From positions 8,741,001 through 8,805,000 of the forward strand of contig NC_063263.1 in assembly GCF_019578655.1 (NCBI RefSeq): a stretch of DNA of 64,000 nucleotides, in the 5' to 3' direction. This DNA is from Ricinus communis (lineage: Eukaryota > Streptophyta > Magnoliopsida > Malpighiales > Euphorbiaceae). The notes below the pieces were generated by a model. It did no database searches, was not told the origin of the DNA, and saw nothing but the letters and a program-made list of their open reading frames with translations. The translations under genes and the position numbers were made by a program. Shown here piece after piece: positions 40,589 to 52,071 of the stretch. Position 1 is the first letter of the stretch; every line of letters starts with the position of its first letter.

Positions 40589-41164
40589 TTAATTGATATA
40601 TATATTCTTTGACTGATCAACCTGATCATCTAGGCTCACATATGATGCATCTGGTGGAATCCCGTTCTCATCAAGAAATGCCTCAACATTTTCACCAATA
40701 TTAGTATGATCACTGACCATCTCAATCTCAGATTCTTGATTTACATTTTCAGTATGAGATATGACTTGTTTTTTAAGAGAATTGGCTGCTTTATTGTTAT
40801 AGTCTCCACCATTTAGCACTTGATCGTGAAATAGTTCTTGTTGTTCGAGTTTCAATCCGTTTTCTAAATCATCAATTAGGTTCGCATCAAGCTCATCGTC
40901 TCCTACACCTCCGTCTCTTTTTTCATACTCCATTAGTATTCCCTTGCGGCCTAATAAATAACCAATATTATTTACGTTTCTTTCACTTGGATTTTTAGGA
41001 TTCCCATTGTGGTGGTGTGAATTCTTGATTTGGTGTAGCAACCATAAACAGACTGCTATAAGCAAAACAACCTGAAGACAACTCTTTTTATCCAACCCTT
41101 TTGATTTGTTATTTCGCCCATTGGGATGGTGGGACAGAAGATTTTGTTCCATTGATCCCTGCAT
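40589..41164 (-). CDS. Small plant protein with one N-terminal membrane anchor
   Basis: The frame codes for up to 191 aa. Residues about 28-46 (SCLQVVLLIAVCLWLLHQI) form a single membrane segment preceded by basic KSKGLDKK and followed by KNSHHH, as in signal-anchor proteins. The rest is hydrophilic and acidic, without cysteine-rich or catalytic motifs. The block SKG..KK..LQ..LL.AVC.WL..Q.K.SH recalls an uncharacterised plant family with the same anchor and an acidic tail; this is from memory. ATGCAG at the first codon can also be read as a splice acceptor, and CTTGAG/GTACTA near 41794 as a donor. If spliced, translation would start at Met5 (41152) and the gene would have a ~630-bp 5'UTR intron. 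Function unknown. Confidence 0.7.
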   Translation of the reverse strand: MQGSMEQNLLSHHPNGRNNKSKGLDKKSCLQVVLLIAVCLWLLHQIKNSHHHNGNPKNPSERNVNNIGYLLGRKGILMEYEKRDGGVGDDELDANLIDDLENGLKLEQQELFHDQVLNGGDYNNKAANSLKKQVISHTENVNQESEIEMVSDHTNIGENVEAFLDENGIPPDASYVSLDDQVDQSKNIYIN

Positions 41165-42331
41165 TAAAATGAAGGCAGAACTTCATCAACTGACATAATT
41201 ATTAACATAGTTGAAAGATGTAAACAAATGTTTAATGTATCTATCTATTATTCAAGTTTGATGTGTAAATTGATTGTAATGCTTTTGTGTGAACGTGTAA
41301 GATTAAGGCCCTTGCAATGTTTGTATGTCCATCTACTTCATCAAATGTGGCTGTAACATGGCGCTTACGCGGCATATTCTTATATTGCCACATCACTAAC
41401 TATCTGTGTTGGCATTCGATTTACTACATAAGTGCCATGCCAATCATAAATTTATCAACATGAAGTATGTATAACTATTAAAAAACGCACAAAATTATAA
41501 GCTTAATTTTTATATTTTTTTATAATTCATATTTTTTTTTACGACAATTATATATCTGAAGATGGTATAATTATATGATAAATTTTTTTCTTTTTTCCAC
41601 TTAAAATGGAGATATGTAAATCTAATTATATAAGATGGACCTTTTTGCTTCTACGCCTACTTTCGGAGCTCATGAACAAGAAAGAGAAGAATTAGAAGCT
41701 AAATAGCAGTGCTACTAATGAACAATAGTATTATGAGCAAAGTAAATCAAGAAATATGTATATTACAAAAAGAGACAGAAGCAGAAGTAGTACCTCAAGA
41801 AATGAAGCAAAACAACAAGAAGGAATTGGAAAAGGGCAATATCAGATGATCTAATAAACTAACAGCCACTTAATTGTGAATGAGAACTGAACAATTCAAG
41901 TTTCTGAAACTGAAAGAAAAGTAAACTGAAGTGGTAATTAATAACGAAACCTTCAGTTTCTTAGAAAGAACTTAAAGAAAGCACCCAGTAATCTGCCTTT
42001 GTTTGTATAGCAAGAGAAGTCGTTAAAGGCAGCTTTGACGGCAATATGATATGAAATCTTTGGTTGAAATTCCAATGTGCATATTCTACTTTGCCAACTT
42101 CATTTCCCAAACAAACCATGGTATTGTTTGGATTTGCTTGTTTTGATGGGATAGATTTGTAAATTACTGAAGGGTATTGATGGAAATATAATACTAATTC
42201 TGCCATCTAAATGTATTTTTCCTTCAAAATTGGCCTTTTTCAAATTAAGCAAGACAGCGGAATTTTTGACTCTTCAAGCATCAAAATCCGGCAATTCGGC
42301 AAAATGGGTAGTGACTATCCCTGAGCGCAAG

Positions 42332-42364
<33 letters not shown>

Positions 42365-43559
42365 ATGGCATCTTAATTGTAGGCTGTAATTAAAATATTT
42401 TCAAGCTTAATAGTCAAATTCCAACAATAAGTAAATAATAATCTAAAAATTAGATAAAAGAAACTTTATTAATTTCTAAGAGTGGGTGATAACTTCAAAA
42501 AGTCTTATAGAATCATCTGAATTCGGTGTGGGGATCACTGCAGTTTTTCATTTTCCTGTTTATTTGTGTCTCTTGCGTTTTATTTTGTTGTTTTCAGAAA
42601 AAAATAGCAAGTTTCATAATATATTATTGTGAAACTATTTAAATTTTTAATATAATTGTTTTAACTTAAGATCACTAAATTTTGATAACAATCTCAATTC
42701 AGCATATGATCTGATTGTGTTCCAAAGAAATTATCATGGAATTCGGATACTTATTTGATCCTTCTCCTTATTAATTAGATTTCAATGAAATAAATTCATT
42801 TTAGGCTCGATTTAGTTTATATTTAAAAAAATAATAATTTTTAAATTTAATTACGAATATAATTTCTTTTTTTTAAATCTAACAAATTCTATTTGGATTC
42901 AATTTAGTCCAGTTCTTTTAAGTTGGTTAATGTCTTTTTATCCTTTATGATTTTCTTAAATTCTTTTAAAATTAGCTTTTCGAATTTTTTTTAACCTAGC
43001 CTATTTTAAAAGTCATTCACTAAAGTATTCTTTTCAATTTAAAAAAAATGTAATAATTTATACTTGAAAAAATTATGGCAAGTGAAGATTTAATTTAAGC
43101 ATGAAAAGATGATCCGATCCAAAAAAAATTAAAGAAATTTTTCAAAAATTAAAGAAATTTTTCAAAAATTATCTTAAAATCAATAAGAAAATACTATTTT
43201 TACATATGATTTTTTTTTTCAAAATATTATTTTTTAAATTTACGGTGCAGTTTTTTTTAATAATTTTTTATTTTTTAATTTCTTTTGTGGTTGCTATTAA
43301 GTTGTTTCTTAGTTATTTTATCTAAAAACAACCAAATAAATTTTTAAAAAGATCACAATTGTAATTTGAAAACATTAAAAATTATATTTTTAATACTTTA
43401 TACAGTAAAAATAAAAAAAAATACTGTAAATTTAATAAAAAAATATGGATATTTTTTTTATTTTTAATTTAGACTCGAAATAAGACCTGGCCCATATTTT
43501 AAAGAGGCATGCACTATAACTCTATGCAACTCTGCGGGCCTTTTTGCTTACTTATGATT
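41165..43559. other. Divergent intergenic region
   Basis: Separates the minus-strand membrane-protein gene from the plus-strand SEC13 gene. It probably includes the 5'UTR intron and leader of the former (to about 41900). A (TA)n tract is at 42337-42364. A 20-bp unit is duplicated in tandem at 43128-43167. No protein gene is supported. Confidence 0.6.
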
Positions 43560-43579
43560 AGCCCAACATTTAATGGGCT
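43489..43579. promoter_or_regulatory. Site II (TGGGCY) motifs of the SEC13 promoter
   Basis: GGCCCA at 43489-43494, AGCCCA at 43560-43565 and TGGGCT at 43574-43579 are three site II type elements. The last two form an inverted pair. They lie just upstream of the CT-rich stretch where SEC13 transcription probably starts. TGGGCY elements are typical of plant housekeeping promoters, where TCP factors can bind. Confidence 0.55.
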
Positions 43580-43717
43580 CAAGTTTTAAACTCATCTCAA
43601 CCAAAGTAACAGCCGAGTTATCTCTCTCCATTCTTACTTTTTCTGCTTCTTCTTCTCTCCCATTTCAGATCTCCCTTCACCGCCTTACTCCATCGTCATT
43701 CTCAAAGCGACAAACAG

Positions 43718-44099
43718 GTATTTCGCATTTTTAATTTTTGTTTCAGATTTGTGCTTATTTATATTTTTTTCGGAAATGATTAATTGGGTCATGATACAAA
43801 ATTTGCCTTATGAAGAAGTTAGGGTTTTGAGGTGGACATGCTGATGAGATGGACATGCTGATTTTCTTTTCTATGTTTGGTTATTGGTTGTTTTTCGTGT
43901 GACATTGAATTTTTCTTTTCTAGATCTATTTGATTGCTGTTGTAACATCGATGAATTTAACAGAATTTTCTAATTTATGTTGTTAGTAGATTTATTAGTT
44001 ATGTGCAGATTGTTAATTGATATATCTGCTTTGAGGAAAAGAAAATTTGAGCATTCTGTTATCTGAATAAGAGTTAAATTTTAGCCTATTGATGCACAG
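43718..44099 (+). other. Predicted 5'UTR intron of SEC13
   Basis: ACAAACAG/GTATTTCG at 43717/43718 and GATGCACAG/GCAAAAC at 44099/44100 form a good GT-AG pair with a T-rich interior. Splicing would place a CT-rich first exon directly before the short leader preceding the ATG at 44194. The intron carries TTAGGGTTTT (43819-43828), a telo-box-like motif often found near plant housekeeping promoters. Confidence 0.6.
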
Positions 44100-44193
44100 G
44101 CAAAACGCAAAAGAAAACAGAAAATTACAAGCAAGGGAAAAACTTTTTATAACGTAGGAGTTATTTCGAATTAGTGCATATTCACAAGAGAAA

Positions 44194-45099
44194 ATGCCTC
44201 CCCAGAAGATTGAAACAGGTCACGAGGATACGATTCATGATGTGGTAATGGATTACTATGGTAAGCGCATTGCAACTGCATCATCAGATCACTCGATTAA
44301 GATAATTGGGGTTAGTAACAATACCTCTCAGCAACTTGCTAAACTGACTGGTCATCAAGGTCCTGTTTGGCAAGTAGCTTGGGCTCACCCAAAGTTTGGG
44401 TCTTTGCTCGCTTCGTGTTCTTATGATGGGCGTGTTATAATATGGAAAGAGGGTGTTCAGAATGATTGGACCCAAGCTCACGTCTTTGATGATCATAAAT
44501 CATCAGTTAATTCTATTGCCTGGGCACCTCATGAAGTTGGTCTTTGTCTGGCATGTGGTTCTTCTGATGGAAATATTTCGGTTTTGACCGTACGTGCTGA
44601 TGGTGGTTGGGATAAGTCTAACATTGAACAAGCTCACCCAGTTGGTGTGACTTCAGTTTCTTGGGCTCCATCAACTGCACCTGGTGCTCTTGTTGGCTCT
44701 GGTTTGCTTGACCCTGTTCAGAAGCTATGCTCTGGCGGTTGTGACAATACTGTGAAAGTGTGGAAGCTCTATAATGGGAATTGGAAGATGGATTGTTTTC
44801 CAGCTCTTCAATTGCATACTGATTGGGTAAGGGATGTTGCATGGGCGCCTAACTTGGGCCTTCCAAAATCTACCATTGCTAGTGCCTCCCAAGATGGAAA
44901 AGTTATTATTTGGACTGTGGCAAAGGAAGGGGATCAGTGGGAAGGGAAGGTCTTACATGATTTCAAATCTCCTGTTTGGAGAGTCTCATGGTCGCTTACT
45001 GGAAACATTCTAGCTGTTGCTGAAGGGAGTAACAATGTGACACTATGGAAAGAAGCTGTAGATGGGGAATGGCAACAGGTGACAACAGTTGATCCATAG
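44194..45099 (+). CDS. SEC13: SEC13 WD40 protein (COPII coat / nuclear pore)
   Basis: An uninterrupted 301-aa frame, the usual SEC13 length. It opens with MPPQKIETGHEDTIHDV and has six WD40 blades: about 8-38 (RIATASSDHSIKI), 53-86 (LASCSYDGRVIIW), 99-132 (LACGSSDGNISV), 145-192 (LCSGGCDNTVKVW), 207-241 (IASASQDGKVIIW) and 257-287 (LAVAEGSNNVTLW). SEC13 pairs with SEC31 in the outer COPII cage on ER exit sites, and with Nup proteins in the nuclear pore Y-complex, lending it a completed six-bladed propeller. No introns interrupt the coding part, and a 5'UTR intron is predicted upstream. Arabidopsis has two such genes, SEC13A and SEC13B; I cannot assign this one to either. No defect is visible. 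Confidence 0.95.
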   Translation: MPPQKIETGHEDTIHDVVMDYYGKRIATASSDHSIKIIGVSNNTSQQLAKLTGHQGPVWQVAWAHPKFGSLLASCSYDGRVIIWKEGVQNDWTQAHVFDDHKSSVNSIAWAPHEVGLCLACGSSDGNISVLTVRADGGWDKSNIEQAHPVGVTSVSWAPSTAPGALVGSGLLDPVQKLCSGGCDNTVKVWKLYNGNWKMDCFPALQLHTDWVRDVAWAPNLGLPKSTIASASQDGKVIIWTVAKEGDQWEGKVLHDFKSPVWRVSWSLTGNILAVAEGSNNVTLWKEAVDGEWQQVTTVDP

Positions 45100-48000
45100 A
45101 GCTTAAGTCCTAAATTCTTTTCCCCTTTTAATACATTCTTACATGATGAACACATGTTTTTCCTTGATGTTATTCTGTAGCTGGAGTGTTTATTTGCTGG
45201 ATAATTTCTGGTTAAAGGTTTTGGACTCGGCTATTATCTTAAAACCTTAGTTTCCCTGAAAGGATGGTTTGTGTAGTTTGGTAATGATATCTATTTTGCT
45301 TTGTGAATGCATAGATACTTTCTGTGTTGCTATTTGTTGTAATTTTCAGTTACAAAAATTTCCTCTGGCCATGGTTCCTTGGTATTGCTGCGATTTTGCT
45401 ATATATGGTTGTTTCTGTCCCCTTTATCCAACAGAGTATTTTCATAATTTAGTTCTGGTGCGAAATCCTGTCTTTAGCAGGGTTAAGGGCCTTCTAACGG
45501 GTGGGAGAAAGTGGACAAAGAGAGCATAGGTTGATATCTCTGCATCTCATGCATGGTAAATTCTTCAAGGAGATATCCGAATTATAGATGGGAAATACAC
45601 ACAAAATATACATCTGCGATTTGTAATGAGGATCGAGGATAGGTATTTGAACTGAACCTTGATCTTTTATGCTATAATAATATAAGGTAAGAACTTGACT
45701 GTTAAGGTATCGACCCTATGGTGTGGGCATCTGCTGGTGAAAAACTTTGGTTTGAAATATCATATAATTCTTGACAAAAACAAGATTTGAATCCTCAAAA
45801 GAATGAAAATTGAATGATTTTGCATATGTTGGGCCTCGTAGTTCTGTTTTGCAGCTTCAGACTGCTGATGATTGATTTTGGTGTTCCAAAACTTTATTCA
45901 GGAACTGTCCTGTAAGAAGTGAAAAACAGGTTGGGACTGGTTGTTTATTTTATTTCTTAAAAATTAGTCCAACTTTTTCATGTATGCAAACAAAAATTAA
46001 AATTGCTGCTAACATGCTCTGCAGTTGAGGCTGACCACATCTAATAGGAAAGCTGGTTCCATCATCAGTTCCCCACTGACCGTCCATTCTCATTCTTTCT
46101 TTCTTTCTTTCTTTCTCTTCTCTAGAAAACTTTTTCTTCAACTCTCCGCATTCGGTGGGCATCCAATTCGTTTCCTTTTGTTTGTATTGTTATTTTCTTT
46201 TTCAGTGATAATTTGGACACCGCTCAATCTCTTTTCCCTTCTTTTTAATGTATTGTTAAAAAATCAACTCGTTTCTCTTTAAAAAATTAGTAATTATATT
46301 ATTTAACTAGTAATAATTTTTAAAAAATATTTGTTATGCTCATTAGTTATTGAATATAATATTTATAGGAAAAATAGTAAATGCTTATATATTATCTTCC
46401 TTAGGCTTTGTAATAACATAATTATGTAATTAATGATTTCATGTATTGAAAATTGCAATATAATGTAATGCGATAATCATTTTCATTGCTATGTTGGATT
46501 ATATTTAAAAATATATATGCATAATGTAATTAATAGTTTTGTTCCTAATATTTAACTTATTTTCAATAGCTAGTGTAAGACTGATGCTGCTTGGAAAGGC
46601 GTAGAATTATATCGACCAAAGTAAAAAAAATGAATTATTATATGTATTATTTATATTAAATTTAAAAAAAAATAATTAATTACTCGATATATTTATTATT
46701 ATATATATCAAATATTCTTAGACAATTGTACAAAACAAGTGAGGTATATAATATAATGATAATTCATTACATATTCCTAGTGTTTGTTATCTTACTGCTA
46801 AATTACAACTTTCTTATTCACTCGAAGGAAAAATTGCAAAGAAAGCTACAATATAAGCAAACAAAACAGGTCCAACCATTATTGCTAGGGAAATGATAAT
46901 ACAAGAATTCTTTAAGATATGATTTTTTCTTCTCTTTTTATTGGATTAAACTCTAAATATATATCTTCCATTTATATGGTAAACTTTCTTTTTCATATTG
47001 CGACTTATTAATTTTAAGTGTATAATATGATTTATTTTTATTACAGTTATACTATATATTTATTTTTTTCATATGAAGCTAGATTGGAAAAGAAATCGGA
47101 GAATTCCATCTAAGCCGGCAACTCTTCAACACCCAGCATCATTCGTTCCTCTTCCTTTTATTTTATTAAAATTGATAAAAGGATAATAAAAAAAAAAAAC
47201 AGGCAAGGCTTGTACTAAGGAGTCGTTACAAAGAATCATATCCTCATAAGGGGGAAAGAAAAGAAGCTAACCTTCAAAAAAGTAGGAAGAACTATACAAA
47301 AGAATAAGTAACAAATCTAATAGTTCAGCCTTTCACTGGCATTATAACAAACATAATCTCAACAAAAGCTAGGCGGAGAATCCCATCATTCCGGTTCTGA
47401 TAATGTTAAAACATAAAAACAAACAACATTCGCAATTTTGTTACCTCTTTTATAGAAAACACTGCATTCTCGACCATACATACAACTCTCCACTTTCACA
47501 CAACCTCATTTGAATTTTATTTGAGGAGAAAAACAAGATAGCTAAAATTCCATTCCATTCAATTCAAAGCCTAACTAATTAATATTTTTTAAAAGAATAT
47601 TCTAAAATTAACAAAATATATATCGTTTTTACTGTGTAATTTTTTTTTTTTTAAATACGGTGTAATTATTTTTGAGTTGTTTTTGAATTGTTCTTTAGTT
47701 GTTTTACCAAAAAATAACTATATAAAAAAAAAAAAAACCGTATTAAAAGAAACTGAAAAAATTGTATTTTTGATATTTTAATACAGTAAAAATAAAAAGA
47801 AATTAATACCATAAACTTAATAAAAATAATAAAATAGGCATATTTTTATTATTTTTTCTATTTTAATATTTAATAACCTCTTAATCTATCAAATGTACTA
47901 ATTCCAAGAGAATCGACTTATACATACAAATATCTTTTATTATGATGAGCAAATCTGAATATTTTTGAGCTCATGAATTGACTACTCCAATCCACCTATT

Positions 48001-48190
48001 AAGCAAGATGTAATTATGATCCTATAAATTCTTGGGTTTCTCAGGTATTGTGAACAATATTTTGCATGGCAAGCTATTTCAATTGTTAGTGTTTTTCTTC
48101 TTGAAAACAAAAAGGATTAGCTAGAGTCTTCACTAGAGATACTTCAGGAAATAAACAGAAAATTGAAGCTGCTCAGCACTTAGTAGTAGT
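45100..48190. other. SEC13 3' region and intergenic DNA
   Basis: The first few hundred bases are likely SEC13 3' untranslated sequence. A (CTTT)n run lies near 46091-46116. A less AT-rich patch near 47100-47400 contains an A-run (about 47190-47201) and no readable frame. No gene or RNA is supported. Confidence 0.6.
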
Positions 48191-48201
48191 AGGAAGATAA
48201 G

Positions 48202-48421
48202 CACGTGCCACACACGTGCTATCATGTTAGTAATGGTAGAGATGAAGTGATGATCAAGCACAAACGCACGTGTGAAAGAAGCATCAAAGGAAAGTCTCAA
48301 TTGGGTTGCAGCCACGTGGAGTTTTGACCCACCTCCACAATTTGATTTGGCTTTTGAAAATTAATTAACCCTAAAGAAGAAGTCACATGATTGCTGACAA
48401 TACCACCTCCTCTGTCACGTG
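48202..48421. promoter_or_regulatory. Cluster of five G-boxes (CACGTG)
   Basis: Perfect CACGTG palindromes occur at 48202, 48213, 48267, 48313 and 48416. The first two are 11 bp apart, about one helical turn. CACGTG is the core bound by plant bZIP (ABRE/GBF) and bHLH (PIF, MYC) factors. No recognisable gene starts nearby: SEC13 ends 3 kb upstream and the GATA gene starts 3.6 kb downstream. It may be a distal enhancer or the promoter of an unannotated transcript. Confidence 0.5.
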
Positions 48422-48429
48422 CTCATTGG

Positions 48430-51400
48430 TCCCCACAAACCCTTTCTTCTTCTTTCTTTCTTTTTTTTTTTTCTCAAAAAAAATAAAAGACTTCACGAAT
48501 TGATTAATCTAATTTACTTCCTTTTTCTTTTCTTTGTTAATTAATCACAGATTAGTCGAGTCAGTATCTTCTTTATTTTTTTTTAAACTTAAGTAATAAC
48601 TCCTGTAAAATATTCAAGCAATTATTAGCTGAACATGCATTAAAAAATTATGGCAATAAATAACTGTAAACAAAAAAAACACTAAATTAAAAGAAAAAAC
48701 TTATCCATTTTACCAAGGTTTATTAACCTAAACCTAGGGATTAGTGTCTAATGACTCGGACCCCATCTGACTCATTCTGTAACCTTTGAAAGAAATGTTT
48801 AACCCGACACCTTAGCATTTGGATGGAGAAACTTCAACATTTTCTTTATACTAGTAAAATTGTTGGTTTAATTCAAAGCAAATCAGCTTTTTAAACCATT
48901 CACTCGAGGGCTCAATAATATGGAGAAAAAAGAGAGTAGAATTCACCAATCAAACTATAAAATTGATTAAAATTTTACAAAATAATTAAATATATGAAAT
49001 TTGATGTTTATAATTCATATATTTAAAGAAAAAAAATCATTAATTCTTTTATATCATAAAGATAAATTTAATATTTATTTTTCATATGAATTAAAACGAT
49101 GAATATTGCTATTTTTTTTTATAGATAGAAGAAAAGAGAAAGCCAAACAGACTAAATATGAGTACAACCATAGGAGGTTTGTTTTGCTAAATTTTTAGTT
49201 AACAAATTAAAAGAACACGAAACATAATTTAAATTAAATATAAAAAAAGAAAGAATTACTGAGGTGAAGAAAGAGTGATGGTGAAGCTGCAGTAGGAATA
49301 CTCGAGTGACCTGAAGAGTATCTCTCATTCCATTTATTTTGAAAAACTCACCACATAGAGAGCCTCCTAACCTTACTCCACTAATATTAATACTAACACT
49401 AGCTGAAGCATGATGCTTATATTTTTATTTTATTGGTAAAAAATGAACATTAAAATTTTGATCTATTAGGGAATTAAGAATGACCCTTTAAAACAATGAA
49501 TTCTAACTTACGATAATTATAAATAATAATAAGCAGAATCGATATCATAGTATTTCGTAAAAATTGAAATTATGCCATCTTGGTTCTACAAAATAAAAAT
49601 CAATTCATGTTAGAAAGAACCAATTCATAAATTGAAGATTATAATTTCTTTCAATTTGGATCAATGAAAAGTAAAATCACTAGCAAATTATGCCATCTTT
49701 CTTTTTTTTTTTTTAAAAAAGAAAAAGAAAAAGAAAAAGAAAAAAGAAATCAACTATTTGAGTATACTTGGTGAAAGAATATCAAATCTATTTCTTATTC
49801 TAATAAATTAAAAAGGCATTTTAAGATTACAATAATGAGCATCAATTGAAATGCAACCAATTATTAGTCTTGTTAAATTAAATGTTTGGTGTCAAAGCTC
49901 AATGCAGCCTTACAAAAGTAGTTAAAAAGTTAAACCATTACAGAATGAAGACTTTTAATTTAACACTTTAACCTATAAAAACAGAGAGCAGAGAAGATTA
50001 AAAGTTAAACCAAGTCTAATAAGAAGCCACGTGGATGAGATCAGGACCGTTATTTCGATTAAGTTGAGCTGTAACCATCGTGCTTAAACGTGGGTAGGGA
50101 ATATAAGAGCAGGTAATGATAGGCCAAATTGTAATAAGAATAATTAATTAATTAGTTAAGTTGAAAAAAAATGTATAGAGACAGAAGATTATTAAAATAA
50201 AGGAAGAAAAAGAAAAACACAATTCCCAAGAGAGAAAAATAATAATTTGGGAGCAGAGGAATCCGGCTGTAAACTTGGACACTAATGGAGGAATCACAGC
50301 GACAAAATCTGCCACAGATCGATCCTTTAGGGGTTGAAATTTCTTGTAGCATTACATATTACATTTATATAACTTTCTCAATAGACAATAATTCATCCCA
50401 CTTAATGCCATAATAATTTGTACACCCTTCAAAAAACTCATCTATTTTAGACTTCAATCGTAAATTAAACCCATGCATTGCATTTTAATTAATGCGAAAA
50501 TAGGAATTCTAATCTTCGTTTCTATAATTTTTAATTTTACTATTATACTACTGATTGAATTGTATTCATAATTTGATTTTGTTAATCAATTGTTGTCTGA
50601 CATTTTTAAATTAATTATGATTAAGACAAGTGGGTTAAGTAAACTTTTGAATTATGCGAGGATAATAATGGGAACAAGTGTAAAACTTGAAATGTGAAGA
50701 AGAGTATAAGTGCATGTTTATGTGTTATGGCTGTCGCCCATTTAACTGACAGCTTTGCTGTTAATGCTAATTACACTTGATTTCTCTATGACATCACTAA
50801 TTTATGCACATTAAATCCTCTGCAAATTTTTCTTCTTTTCTTTTTATAAAAAAAAAAACTATGCCAAGCAGCTATTTTCTTTATATATTTCTTTTTTTCT
50901 TTTCATAAATTCCATTTGAAACTTTTTATTATAAACAAGTCAATTTGTTTTTGGAGTTAAAATACATCAATTCATCTGTGTCATTAGTGAATTAAAATTG
51001 GAATTGATTGAAGTATATAGGTCAAAATGGATTAGTTTAGCCTCAATCAATAACGTATGTTTTTAGAAATATATTCTCTCACATTAATTTGATATATCTA
51101 AATATAATTTTTAATGAAATTATATTTTTTTGCTATAAATAAATGAATAAAGAATTCGAATTTAAATCTTTATTAAGTTTAAATTTTGGGCTCTCTAAAC
51201 AAATCATATTAAAATCACATAAGATGATAAAATTTCCTGCCACCTAAAAAAGAGGCTATGCAAATAAATTGATTTTCTTTTTAGTTGAATAAACAATAAT
51301 AAATGAGGTAAAATTATAAAATTTTATTTCAGTGAAGTACAGTGATGTATGCAGCTGAGGTATCCTAACAGACCGGTTAAAATTTAATCATATTGAAATG

Positions 51401-51800
51401 AGATATAATTTCATTAATTCTCCAATGAAAAAAAAATTATTTTAATAATTGAATTAGTAAATTTCATAGAATACACAAAATAGTGCATAGCAAGGCATTT
51501 TCTTGTTTACAAGTAATCAGTTTTTAACCTTTTATTTTTTAATTTTATTATCAATTTGTTTAAAGAAACAACATTCATATATAGTTTACCATTGCCAACT
51601 CATTACTTAACAAAAACAAATCAAAATCAAACAAAACTCTAAAACATAAAAGCTAAAAACACAAAGAAAAAGAAAAGGAAAGGGAGGGTTTACTTTTTGT
51701 AAATAATATTTTGTTTAAAAAAAAAAATAATGTAATTAACTTGCCAAAAACAGAAAATTATCAAGTTTAATAAAACTTTACAGAACTTGCAAGTCACTTC
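48430..51800. other. Intergenic DNA upstream of the GATA gene
   Basis: AT-rich with homopolymer and GAAAAA-type runs (for example about 49716-49746). A further CACGTG lies at 50028-50033. No coding region or RNA gene can be supported; the 66-codon minus-strand frame near 50152-50352 has no domain. Confidence 0.6.
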
Positions 51801-51839
51801 CTTATTATTTTATTGATATTCTGCCATGCAAGATTTTTT

Positions 51840-52071
51840 AAGAAATTATGTGAAAAAAGTCCCTCATTTTCCTTAATTTTCACTTTGGCCCCTTTCTTAC
51901 TCATCAAAACCCACCCAGTCCACACCACCAGACCACCACCTTCATCTCCACTCTCACTTCCACACACGCTTTTTCTCTCTAAAACTCATCATTTTTCTCT
52001 CTGAATTGTTTCAGTTTAGATATCTCTCTCTAAATTCTATATATAAAGTACATACGTGTACTGATCATTTA
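51840..52071 (+). promoter_or_regulatory. CT-rich leader of the GATA gene
   Basis: The 230 bases before the ATG are rich in C and T (CTCTCACTTCC, TTTTTCTCTCT) and free of in-frame coding sense, as expected for a plant 5' untranslated region. A precise start site is not visible. Confidence 0.5.

Noticed and set aside
48133..48315. 60-codon minus-strand frame under the G-box cluster
   Set aside because: It opens with GTG, has no recognisable motif and is too short to support; the G-boxes are reported without assigning it.
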